Source: JANPJV01 sp031425695
GTDB lineage: Bacteria; Pseudomonadota; Gammaproteobacteria; Xanthomonadales; SZUA-5
Reading direction: 5' to 3'
Length of the DNA stretch: 20,631 nt
Assembly (NCBI GenBank): GCA_031425695.1
Contig: JANPJV010000289.1
Coordinates: forward strand, 1-20,631
Numbering within the stretch: position 1 is the first letter of the stretch; each line of letters starts with the position of its first letter. Made by a program: the position numbers and the translations under genes. Under the pieces are notes generated by a model that did no database searches, was not told the origin of the DNA, and was given only the letters and a program-made list of their open reading frames with translations. This document shows, in pieces, positions 7,114 to 13,243 of this stretch.

Positions 7114-8010
7114 ATGCCCATGCCTGACCACCAACCCCTCCACTATCGCCAGGTCGGCGCGGGTGAAGATCTGCTTTTGATCCACGGGCTGGGCTCGAGC
7201 GGGGCCGACTGGGCGTTCCAGGAAGCGCCACTGGCGGCGCATTTCCGACTGCTGATGCCGGATCTGCGCGGTTGCGGGCGCAGCGCGGCCGGCGGCGTCG
7301 CCAGCATCGCTGAGCATGCGCGCGACCTCTGGGCGCTGCTCGATCACCTCGGCATCGCCCGCGTGCATGTGCTCGGGCACTCGCTCGGTGGTGCCGTCGC
7401 GCTGGAAATGGCCTTGCAACGTCCGCATGCGGTCGCGCGGCTGATGACCATCAACAGCCTGCTCAGCTATCGGGTCGACAGCCTGCGCAAGTGGCTCGAG
7501 GTCAATGGCCAGCTGGCATTGGTGCGTGTGCTCGGGCTCAAGCGTACCGCCGGGCTGGTGGCACGGCGACTGTTTCCGTGGCCACACCAGGCGGCGATGC
7601 GTGAGCGCGTCATCAAGGTCATCGGCGACCTCCCGCAGCGCGCCTATCTCGATCTCGCCCGGGCACTCGCCGGCTGGTGCGCGCTGGAGCGCATCGGCGA
7701 CCTGCGGGCGCCGATGCTGATGCTGGCCGCCGAGCACGATTACACGCCGCTCGAAGAGAAACGGCGCTTCGCCACGCTGGCGGGGGCCGAGCTCGCCGTG
7801 GTTGCCGGCTCACGGCATGGCACGCCGTTCGACGCGATCGAGGCCTGTAATGCCAGTGCGCTGGCATGGTTCCGGGCCATGGCCGTGCCCACTCAGCTGC
7901 GCATGGACGATGCCACGACCGCGCCGAGCGCACCGCCGCCAGGGTTTGAAGAGCGCGAACTGCGGTCGCCCTGCGTGTATGCGCAGGACACCGCCGAGGT
8001 CGAGGCATGA
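7114..8010 (+). CDS. Alpha/beta-fold hydrolase
   Basis: The product is 298 residues. The oxyanion-hole strand is LLLIHGLGSSG (about 20-30), the nucleophile elbow is GHSLGG with Ser90, the acid is probably Asp209 (AAEHDYT), and the catalytic His is probably 235 (SRHGTP). PDLRGCGRS at 49-57 matches the conserved 'D-x-R-G-x-G-x-S' segment. This fits esterases, lipases and C-C hydrolases of the family; the substrate is not predictable. After the His there is a tail of about 50 residues (Pro/Ala/Thr rich, then acidic) that is longer than the fold needs. No ribosome-binding site is visible, and ATG at 7120 is an alternative start. The end overlaps the VOC gene as ATGA, so the two are probably co-translated. 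Confidence 0.9.
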   Translation: MPMPDHQPLHYRQVGAGEDLLLIHGLGSSGADWAFQEAPLAAHFRLLMPDLRGCGRSAAGGVASIAEHARDLWALLDHLGIARVHVLGHSLGGAVALEMALQRPHAVARLMTINSLLSYRVDSLRKWLEVNGQLALVRVLGLKRTAGLVARRLFPWPHQAAMRERVIKVIGDLPQRAYLDLARALAGWCALERIGDLRAPMLMLAAEHDYTPLEEKRRFATLAGAELAVVAGSRHGTPFDAIEACNASALAWFRAMAVPTQLRMDDATTAPSAPPPGFEERELRSPCVYAQDTAEVEA

Positions 8011-8402
8011 GCGCGCGCCGCGGCATCGGCTATGTGGCCGTGGTAGTGCGCGATTACGACGAGGCGATCGCCTGGTACACGCAGAAGCTCGGCTTCGTGC
8101 TGGTCGAAGACACCGATCGCGGCAACGGTCGGCGCTGGGTGCTGATCGCGCCGGGCGCCGGCAACGAGACGCGGTTACTGTTGGCAAAGGCAGCCACGCC
8201 CGAGCAGCTCGCGCACGTCGGCAACCAGACTGGCGGCCGCGTATTCCTGTTCCTGCACACCGCCGATTTCGAGCTGGAATATCGCCTGCTGCGCGAGCGC
8301 GGGGTGCACTTCGAAGAAGCGCCGCGTCGCGAGCCTTATGGTACGGTTGCCGTGTTCGTGGACCTCTACGGCAACCGTTGGGACCTGCTGCAGCTTTTGT
8401 AG
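8007..8402 (+). CDS. VOC (glyoxalase/bleomycin-resistance fold) family protein
   Basis: The product is 131 residues with two beta-alpha-beta-beta-beta modules. The opening GYVAVVVRDYDEAIAWYTQKLGF (8-30) and the closing FVDLYGNRWDLLQLL are typical. GNQTGGRVFLFLHTADF marks the start of the second module. Metal-dependent VOC enzymes have His and Glu in the first and last strands. Here Tyr9 replaces the first-strand His, and Asp sits near the Glu site, so classical glyoxalase I chemistry is unlikely. A binding or bleomycin-resistance-like role is possible. The ATG overlaps the stop of the hydrolase gene by 4 nt. Confidence 0.9.
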   Translation: MSARRGIGYVAVVVRDYDEAIAWYTQKLGFVLVEDTDRGNGRRWVLIAPGAGNETRLLLAKAATPEQLAHVGNQTGGRVFLFLHTADFELEYRLLRERGVHFEEAPRREPYGTVAVFVDLYGNRWDLLQLL

Positions 8403-8440
8403 GTCAAGTGCAGTCGCAGGTCAGCTTGCCCCGGCGGCTT

Positions 8441-8515
8441 TTGGTCGGTCTGCGCTGTGCGCGGACGCCTTCGCCAAATCAAAAGAGTCCGCGCGCAGCG
8501 CAGACCCACCAAAGG
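8441..8515. repeat. REP-like inverted pair, family B
   Basis: The forward copy begins at about 8441: TTGGTCGGTCTGCGCTGTGC followed by GCGGACGCC. An inverted copy lies at about 8485-8512, which read on the minus strand starts TTGGTGGGTCTGCGCTGCGC. The two can pair over about 27 bp. The pair fills the 132-nt gap between the convergent VOC and small basic-protein genes. A further copy runs off the end of the window at 20607. The flank AAAGGCAAACGC after the inverted copy also follows the family A pair at 18514-18583. Confidence 0.85.
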
Positions 8516-8534
8516 CAAACGCGGACAACAGGCC

Positions 8535-8657
8535 CTACTTGTCCGGCGCGTCGCTCTTGCGCTCAGAAGGTGCCTTCTGCTTCTGTTTCTCGTCCTTCTT
8601 CTTCTTTTTTTCGATCTCGCGCTGACGTTTCTCGAACGCGTAGTTGGGCTTGGCCAT
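8535..8657 (-). CDS. Small lysine-rich conserved protein (40 aa)
   Basis: The product is 40 residues, starting MAKPNYAFEKRQRE and followed by a run of Lys, Asp, Glu and Gln. More than a third of the residues are Lys or Arg. The start is supported by AGGAG about 9 nt upstream on the reverse strand. A longer open frame extends to 8846, but it lacks coding character before this Met. I recognise the MAKPNYAFEK(R/K)Q opening as that of small basic proteins that are common in Proteobacteria and have no assigned function. It is probably helical or disordered and may bind nucleic acid, but that is inference from charge alone. It is divergent from the FecR/DUF6600 gene, with 280 nt between them. Confidence 0.75.
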   Translation of the reverse strand: MAKPNYAFEKRQREIEKKKKKDEKQKQKAPSERKSDAPDK

Positions 8658-8937
8658 GGGCTGCATCTCCTGAAAGTTTGCGGACGTGAGTCTGCGACCA
8701 CGAGCGGCGGCGGGGCAAGCGCCGCCGCCGCCCTTGGTGAGCGACAAGCTGAACGAGATTAGCCGTAGGTGCGCTTTAGCACCATCTGGACGAGCCCCGT
8801 TCACGTTCACGCTGCCAGTCTCAATGCCGCACGAGCTCGACCGCACCGGGATTTCACAAGGGCGGGAATACGCTCTCTGCGCATATTCGCACTACGGTCA
8901 CGCTCGCGTGTCCCAAGCTTCCTTCAAGGAGTTCACG

Positions 8938-11409
8938 ATGAATCGGCTCTCTTCAATTGGCGCACTCCTGGTGGGTGTGGTGCTGACGCTCTCCGCGTCA
9001 GTCGCCACTGCCATCGATCCTTCTGGTCGCGTGGCCCGGCTCAGCCATGCCCGCGGCGAAGTCAGCTACTCGCCCGCGGGCGAACGCGAATGGTTCCGTG
9101 GCGTGGTCAACCGGCCGGTTGTGGCGGGCGACCAGCTGTGGACCGGCCAGCGCGGACGCGCCGAGCTGCAGCTCGGCAGCGCGGCGGTCCGCATGCATGA
9201 GCTCACCAGTCTCCAGGTGCTCAATCTCAACGACCAGATTGCACAGTTCGAGGTCAACCAGGGCGGCGTACAGATCACCGTCCGGCGCCTGTATCAGGGA
9301 CAGACCTACGAGATCGCGACGCCCACGTTGGCCTTCGTGATCGATGCCGCCGGCAGCTATCGCGTCGATGTCGACGACGAAGAGAACTACACCACGGTTG
9401 CCGTCGTGACCGGCTCCGGCCGGGCATACGGCCAGCGCTCGAGCTTCCCGCTGCGCGCGGGCGAGGCGGTGCGCTTTTACGACACCAACCTGCGCGACTA
9501 CCAGATCTACGCGCTGCCGCGCCCGGACGGCTTCGACCGCTTCGCGATGGAACGCGACGATCGCCTGCAGCGTTCGGCATCGCTGCGCTATGTGTCCGAA
9601 GATCTGGTGGGTTATGCCGATCTCGATGAATACGGGACCTGGACCAGCGTGCGTGGTTATGGCGCAACCTGGTTCCCGAATCGGGTCAATCCGGGCTGGG
9701 CGCCGTATCGCGATGGCCACTGGGCCTGGCAAGAACCCTATGGCTGGACCTGGGTCGACAATGCGCCTTGGGGCTACGCGCCTTCGCATTACGGCCGCTG
9801 GGTGAACGTCAACAACCGCTGGGGCTGGCTGCCGGGACCACGCCGCGAGCGTCCGGTCTACGCGCCGGCATTGGTCGCCTTCGTGGGTGGCAGTAATTTT
9901 GGCGCGAGCATCTCGGTCTCGGGTGGACGTGGCCGCGGCGGATCGCCGATCGGCTGGTTTCCGCTCGGTTACCGCGAAGCCTATGTGCCGAGCTACAGTG
10001 TCTCGCGCCAGTATTTCGACCGCGTCAATCGGAGCAACACCGATCTTGATCCGGCCGGCTTGAGCTCGGTGTTCCTGAACGACTATTCGGGTGGCCGTGG
10101 GACGCGCCAGTCGCGCTATCAGAATCGTGATATCGCTGGCGCGGTGACCGCAGTACCGGCCGACGTCTTCCAGAATTCGCGATCAGTGCGCGAAGCATCG
10201 ATCACGCTGGCGCCGGAAATGACTGCGAATGCCGAGATCCGGCGCATGGCCGAGATCGCTCCTAGCGCAGCAGCTGTTGCCGGGTACGGTGGCGCGGCGC
10301 AGGCGCGTCCTGACCAGGATATCGTCGATCGCCGGGTCTTCGCTCGCAGCGAGCGGATGCGTGAGTACGCGCCGTTTGCCCAGCGTCAGCAGGCACTCAG
10401 CAAAAATCCGGGCATCGCCCCGGCGGCACCACCGCCGGCAGCGGTCGACACCGGTGTCCAGGTGCTGGGTGAACAGCGCGGTGCGGTTGATACGCGTGCC
10501 GCCGCGCCATCTGCCCCCGGCGCGGTGGCGCTGGTACCACTCGATCGCGCGGTCGATGCCGACGTCGAACGCCAGAATCGCCGAGGTCGTGACGGCCGCG
10601 GCGCAGGTGGCGCGCAGACGATCCAAGAGATTGCCGCCGAGCGTCAAGCTGCGCACGATGCGCGCCAGGGCGGCAAGGGCGACAACGGGCAGCGAGCGGC
10701 AGCGCAGGCTCAGGCAGATCAGGCGCAGGCAGCCCAAGTCCAGGCAGCCCAAGCGCAAGCCGCCCAAGCGCAAGCCACCCAGGCTCAGGCTGATCAGGCT
10801 GCCCAGGCGCAGGCCGTGCAAGCGCAACAGGCGGCGCAGCTGCAGGCAGAGCAACAGGCTGCACAGCAGCAACAAAATGCCGCTGCCGAGCAGGCTGCCG
10901 GCGCCGAGCGCGAGCGGCTGAATCGCGAAAAGGGCGAGGCTGCCGCGCAAGCCGAGCGCGAGCGCCAAGCCGGAGCCGCGCAACAGCAGGCGGCGGCCGC
11001 AGCGCAGCAAGCGGCGGCAGCGGCCCAACAGGCCGAGCAGCAAGCAGCGGTGGCGGCGCAACAGGCTGAGCAGCAGCGCGCGCAGGCCGAACAGGCGGCA
11101 GCGGTCGAACAGCAGCGCGCCGCGGCCATCGCCGAGAAGGAAGGCTTGCAGCGTCAGCAGGCTGAGCAGGCCGCCGCGCAGGCCGCGCAGCAGGCTGAGC
11201 TGCAGCGCCAGCAGGCCGATCAGGCACAGCAGGCAGCGGCGCAGGCAGCCCAACAGGCAGCCGAAGCCGCCCAGCAGGCGCAGGCCGAACAGGCCCAGGC
11301 CGAAGCGGCAGCAGCGCAGAAGGCTGCCGAAGAGGCCGAGGTCGCTGCGGCCCAGGAGCAAAAACGCCTGGCCGAGGAAGAGATGCGCAAGGGCGAACAG
11401 CCGCAGTAA
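8938..11409 (+). CDS. Exported FecR/DUF6600-type protein with long Ala/Gln-rich tail
   Basis: The product is 823 residues. A signal peptide is clear (MNRLSSIGALLVGVVLTLSA, likely cleavage near residue 25). A FecR-type region follows at about 30-180 (RLSHARGEVSYSPAG, GDQLWTGQRGRAELQLG, IATPTLAFVIDAAGSYRV). At about 222-300 comes the Trp/Tyr/Pro-rich block typical of DUF6600 (YGATWFPN, GWAPYRDGHWAW, YGWTWVDNAPWGYAPSHYGRW, RWGWLPGP). From about residue 585 to the end the sequence is nearly all Ala, Gln and Glu with short repeats such as AAQAQ and QQAAA, probably a long coiled coil or flexible helix. The start at 8938 is set by AAGGAG 6 nt upstream and by the signal peptide; the frame is open back to 8686. 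FecR domains usually regulate sigma factors from the periplasm, but this protein has no cytoplasmic part. A role at the envelope is inferred, not shown. Confidence 0.88.
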   Translation: MNRLSSIGALLVGVVLTLSASVATAIDPSGRVARLSHARGEVSYSPAGEREWFRGVVNRPVVAGDQLWTGQRGRAELQLGSAAVRMHELTSLQVLNLNDQIAQFEVNQGGVQITVRRLYQGQTYEIATPTLAFVIDAAGSYRVDVDDEENYTTVAVVTGSGRAYGQRSSFPLRAGEAVRFYDTNLRDYQIYALPRPDGFDRFAMERDDRLQRSASLRYVSEDLVGYADLDEYGTWTSVRGYGATWFPNRVNPGWAPYRDGHWAWQEPYGWTWVDNAPWGYAPSHYGRWVNVNNRWGWLPGPRRERPVYAPALVAFVGGSNFGASISVSGGRGRGGSPIGWFPLGYREAYVPSYSVSRQYFDRVNRSNTDLDPAGLSSVFLNDYSGGRGTRQSRYQNRDIAGAVTAVPADVFQNSRSVREASITLAPEMTANAEIRRMAEIAPSAAAVAGYGGAAQARPDQDIVDRRVFARSERMREYAPFAQRQQALSKNPGIAPAAPPPAAVDTGVQVLGEQRGAVDTRAAAPSAPGAVALVPLDRAVDADVERQNRRGRDGRGAGGAQTIQEIAAERQAAHDARQGGKGDNGQRAAAQAQADQAQAAQVQAAQAQAAQAQATQAQADQAAQAQAVQAQQAAQLQAEQQAAQQQQNAAAEQAAGAERERLNREKGEAAAQAERERQAGAAQQQAAAAAQQAAAAAQQAEQQAAVAAQQAEQQRAQAEQAAAVEQQRAAAIAEKEGLQRQQAEQAAAQAAQQAELQRQQADQAQQAAAQAAQQAAEAAQQAQAEQAQAEAAAAQKAAEEAEVAAAQEQKRLAEEEMRKGEQPQ

Positions 11410-11413
11410 CGCT

Positions 11414-11448
11414 GGTTGAGGGCCGCGCTTCGGCGCGGCCCTCAAACC
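11414..11448 (+). terminator. Hairpin with TTCG tetraloop after the FecR/DUF6600 gene
   Basis: GGTTGAGGGCCGCGC (11414-11428), loop TTCG, then GCGCGGCCCTCAAACC (11433-11448). The stem is 15-16 bp with one bulged base and a very stable C(TTCG)G loop. It starts 4 nt after the stop codon. No T-tract follows, so it may stabilise the 3' end or assist termination rather than be a textbook intrinsic terminator. Confidence 0.65.
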
Positions 11449-11469
11449 AAGAAGAGCGTTACAAAAACC

Positions 11470-11756
11470 AAAGCATTTATCCGCAGATTACGCCGATTTG
11501 CGCAGATTAAAAGCGTCCCGGACCGGCAAGCCAGTGTGGTGTGTCATAAATACGTTGAACAATGTTTCCGATGGATTTCGTCGTCAGGCAAGGCGCGAGG
11601 AGAAGACATAGCTCTTCTATGGCGCCGACGAGCAACGCAGCATGGCGGCGAAAGACGCGGAAATAGTTCAACTTACTTATGACACACCACACTAGCCACC
11701 GTCTGACACGTTCTTAATCTGCGTAAATCGGCGAAATCTGCGGATAAAAATGCTTT
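11470..11756. repeat. Family C inverted repeat interrupted by a small insertion
   Basis: The left arm, 11470-11510, contains TTATCCGCAGATTACGCCGA and continues TTTGCGCAGATTAA. Its reverse complement lies at 11714-11756 with few mismatches. The arms are about 41 bp long but 203 nt apart, because a 161-bp element with its own terminal repeats sits between them. Without that element and one copy of its target duplication, the loop would be about 38 nt, close to the intact relative at 454-557. The repeat fills the convergent junction between the ends at 11409 and 11782. Confidence 0.8.
11533..11693. mobile_element. 161-bp MITE-like element
   Basis: The terminal inverted repeats are 28 bp with 26 matches. 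Each begins AGTGTGGTGTGTCATAA and ends GTTGAAC (11533-11560 and 11666-11693). The element is flanked by a direct AGCC at 11529-11532 and 11694-11697, which fits a 4-bp target-site duplication. It encodes no transposase, so it would have been moved in trans. It contains an inner short palindrome, AGAAG-acatag-CTTCT-like, near 11600-11620. A minus-strand frame through it (61 codons) is not convincing as a gene. Confidence 0.75.
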
Positions 11757-11781
11757 TTCATTAGCTTTGCTTTCGGTGCGG

Positions 11782-12384
11782 TCACAGCCAGCCCTTCTGC
11801 CGAGCCAGGCGGTAGGCCTCAATGCGGTTGCCGACGCCAAGCTTGCCGATGGCTTCGGACAGGTAGTTGCGTACGGTGCCGTGCGAGAGTTTCAAGTCGG
11901 TGGCGATCTCGTTGGCATTCATGCCTTCGCCGGCCAGGCGCAGCACCAGGCGTTCGCGGTCGGTGAGCGGGTCATCCTCGCTCCAGGCTTCGAGCGCAAG
12001 TTCCGGGTCGATGGCGCGGCCGCCGCGGTGTACCGACCGGATCGCGTCGGCAAGCTTGCTGGCGGGTGAGTCCTTGAGCAGGTAGCCGCGCACGCCGGCG
12101 TCGAGTGCGCGCCGCAGGTAGCCGGGGCGGGCGAAGGTGGTCAGGATCACCACGCGGGTGGGGATTTCCTTGTCGCGCAGTTGCTGGGCAAGATCGAGCC
12201 CGGTGAGGTGCGGCATTTCGATGTCAGCCACGAGCACATCGGGCGCATGGTCGACGATCAGATTGAGCGCTTCGCGGCCATCGCCTGCTTCCCCCACGAC
12301 CTCGATGTCGCCTTCGAGCTTGAGCAGGGCCGCAATTGCGCCACGCACGAGCGCCTGGTCCTCGGCGAGGACGATCCGAATCAT
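11782..12384 (-). CDS. LuxR/NarL-family response regulator (DesR-like)
   Basis: The product is 200 residues. The receiver domain covers about 1-120, with the acidic pair Glu8/Asp9, phosphoacceptor Asp54 (LVADIEMP), Thr82 and Lys104, all the expected switch residues. A LuxR-type helix-turn-helix follows at about 136-200 (LTDRERLVLRLAGEGMNANEIATDLKLS, then GTVRNYLSEAIGKLG). Overall it resembles DesR, which usually pairs with a DesK-type membrane kinase. No such kinase lies beside it here. It starts 18 nt after the stop of the ECF sigma factor gene on the same strand, so the two are probably one transcript. The ribosome-binding site is weak. The phosphodonor and targets are unknown. Confidence 0.92.
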   Translation of the reverse strand: MIRIVLAEDQALVRGAIAALLKLEGDIEVVGEAGDGREALNLIVDHAPDVLVADIEMPHLTGLDLAQQLRDKEIPTRVVILTTFARPGYLRRALDAGVRGYLLKDSPASKLADAIRSVHRGGRAIDPELALEAWSEDDPLTDRERLVLRLAGEGMNANEIATDLKLSHGTVRNYLSEAIGKLGVGNRIEAYRLARQKGWL

Positions 12385-12402
12385 GCGGTCACCATGATCA
12401 CG

Positions 12403-12951
12403 TCAGTCGCTCAACAAAGCGCTGAGCCGCTCGCGCGCCTCGGACCAGAGGCGCTGCGAGGTGCGCAGGGGCAGTTCGAGGGCGTCCGCAGTCTCCTGTT
12501 CGGAAAGGCCTGCAAAAATGCGGCACTCGACCACGCGCACCCAGCGCTCGTTCTCGGTCTCGAGGCGGGTCAGCGCCGAATCGAGCTCCAGCAACTGGCG
12601 CGCCTCATGAGCGACGGCGTCCTGATGGGCGTCCAGCTCATCGTGGATGGCGCCGCCACCGCGCTTCTCGGCCAGTTTGTCGCGCGCGTGGTTGAGCATC
12701 AGCTGGCGCATGGCCCGTGCAGCCAGGGCGAGGAAGTGGGCGCGATTGGTAACCCCGTCGGCGCCGGCACGGGCCAGGCGCAGATAGCAGTCGTGCACCA
12801 GGCCCGTCGGGTTCAGCGTGGCACTGCCGCGACCGCCGAGGACGCCACGGGCGATGCGCTTGAGATCGTCATAGATCAGCGCGACCACCCGGTCCCAGGC
12901 GTGCGCGTCGCCGGCGCGCGCATGTTCCAGCAGTTGGGTGAATTCGCTCAT
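12403..12951 (-). CDS. ECF-type RNA polymerase sigma factor
   Basis: The product is 182 residues. Region 2 lies at about 6-95 (HARAGDAHAWDRVVALIYDDL, then LVHDCYLRLA and HFLALAARAMRQLMLNHAR), and region 4 at about 115-180, with a helix-turn-helix at FAGLSEQETADALELPLRT. The YDDLKRIARG...LNPTGLVHDCYLRL pattern is that of the sigma-70_ECF group often called TIGR02999/PF07638, which differs from RpoE-type factors. In other bacteria this group often sits near Ser/Thr kinases, and no classical anti-sigma factor is required next to it. Here no anti-sigma gene is adjacent; a response regulator gene follows instead. No clear ribosome-binding site is seen before the ATG. Upstream is a CAGCCATGGCTG palindrome at 12965-12976. 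Confidence 0.88.
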   Translation of the reverse strand: MSEFTQLLEHARAGDAHAWDRVVALIYDDLKRIARGVLGGRGSATLNPTGLVHDCYLRLARAGADGVTNRAHFLALAARAMRQLMLNHARDKLAEKRGGGAIHDELDAHQDAVAHEARQLLELDSALTRLETENERWVRVVECRIFAGLSEQETADALELPLRTSQRLWSEARERLSALLSD

Positions 12952-13243
12952 GCGACTGACGGGCCAGCCATGGCTGCGATGCTCTCAGGGCAAGACGCGG
13001 AATGCAGGCGACATGCTAATGCGCGAGGCCTCGTGCAATGTCAACAATCGAGAGAGCACGACCGCGCACCCGGCGGCCTGCACAGAGTTGGCGCGAGGGC
13101 GTGCCAAAGTGGGTCTTGAACGTGCAGGAACTTGCTGCCGTTCGACCAAAAATCCGGCCAGTGCTTGCTGTCGGACCACGCCGGCCCGATGCTCGCACGC
13201 CGCTGCTGTGCACCGCCCCCACTCCGCTTTCGAGTAGATCACC
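12952..13243. other. Divergent intergenic region between the sigma factor and the ELWxxDGT gene
   Basis: This 292-nt gap must hold the promoters of both divergent genes. I see a CAGCCATGGCTG palindrome at 12965-12976, close to the sigma factor start and similar to the unit at 4372-4385. I see no clear -35/-10 pair on either strand. Open frames crossing it have no coding character that I recognise. Confidence 0.4.

Noticed and set aside
8706..8726. GGCGGCG/CGCCGCC hairpin in the divergent gap before 8938
   Set aside because: A simple GCC-rich run in GC-rich DNA pairs by chance easily, and nothing ties it to a regulatory role.
8686..8937. N-terminal extension of the FecR/DUF6600 gene
   Set aside because: The ATG at 8938 has an AAGGAG at 6 nt and starts a clear signal peptide, which the extension would bury.
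10183..11445. Leu/Gly/Cys-rich minus-strand frame opposite the Ala/Gln tail
   Set aside because: It is the mirror of the low-complexity GCN/CAG codons of the real gene. The apparent membrane character comes from that composition.
11507..11692. 61-codon minus-strand frame inside the MITE-like element
   Set aside because: It coincides with the element and its terminal repeats, has no ribosome-binding site, and is likely to be copied with the element rather than expressed.
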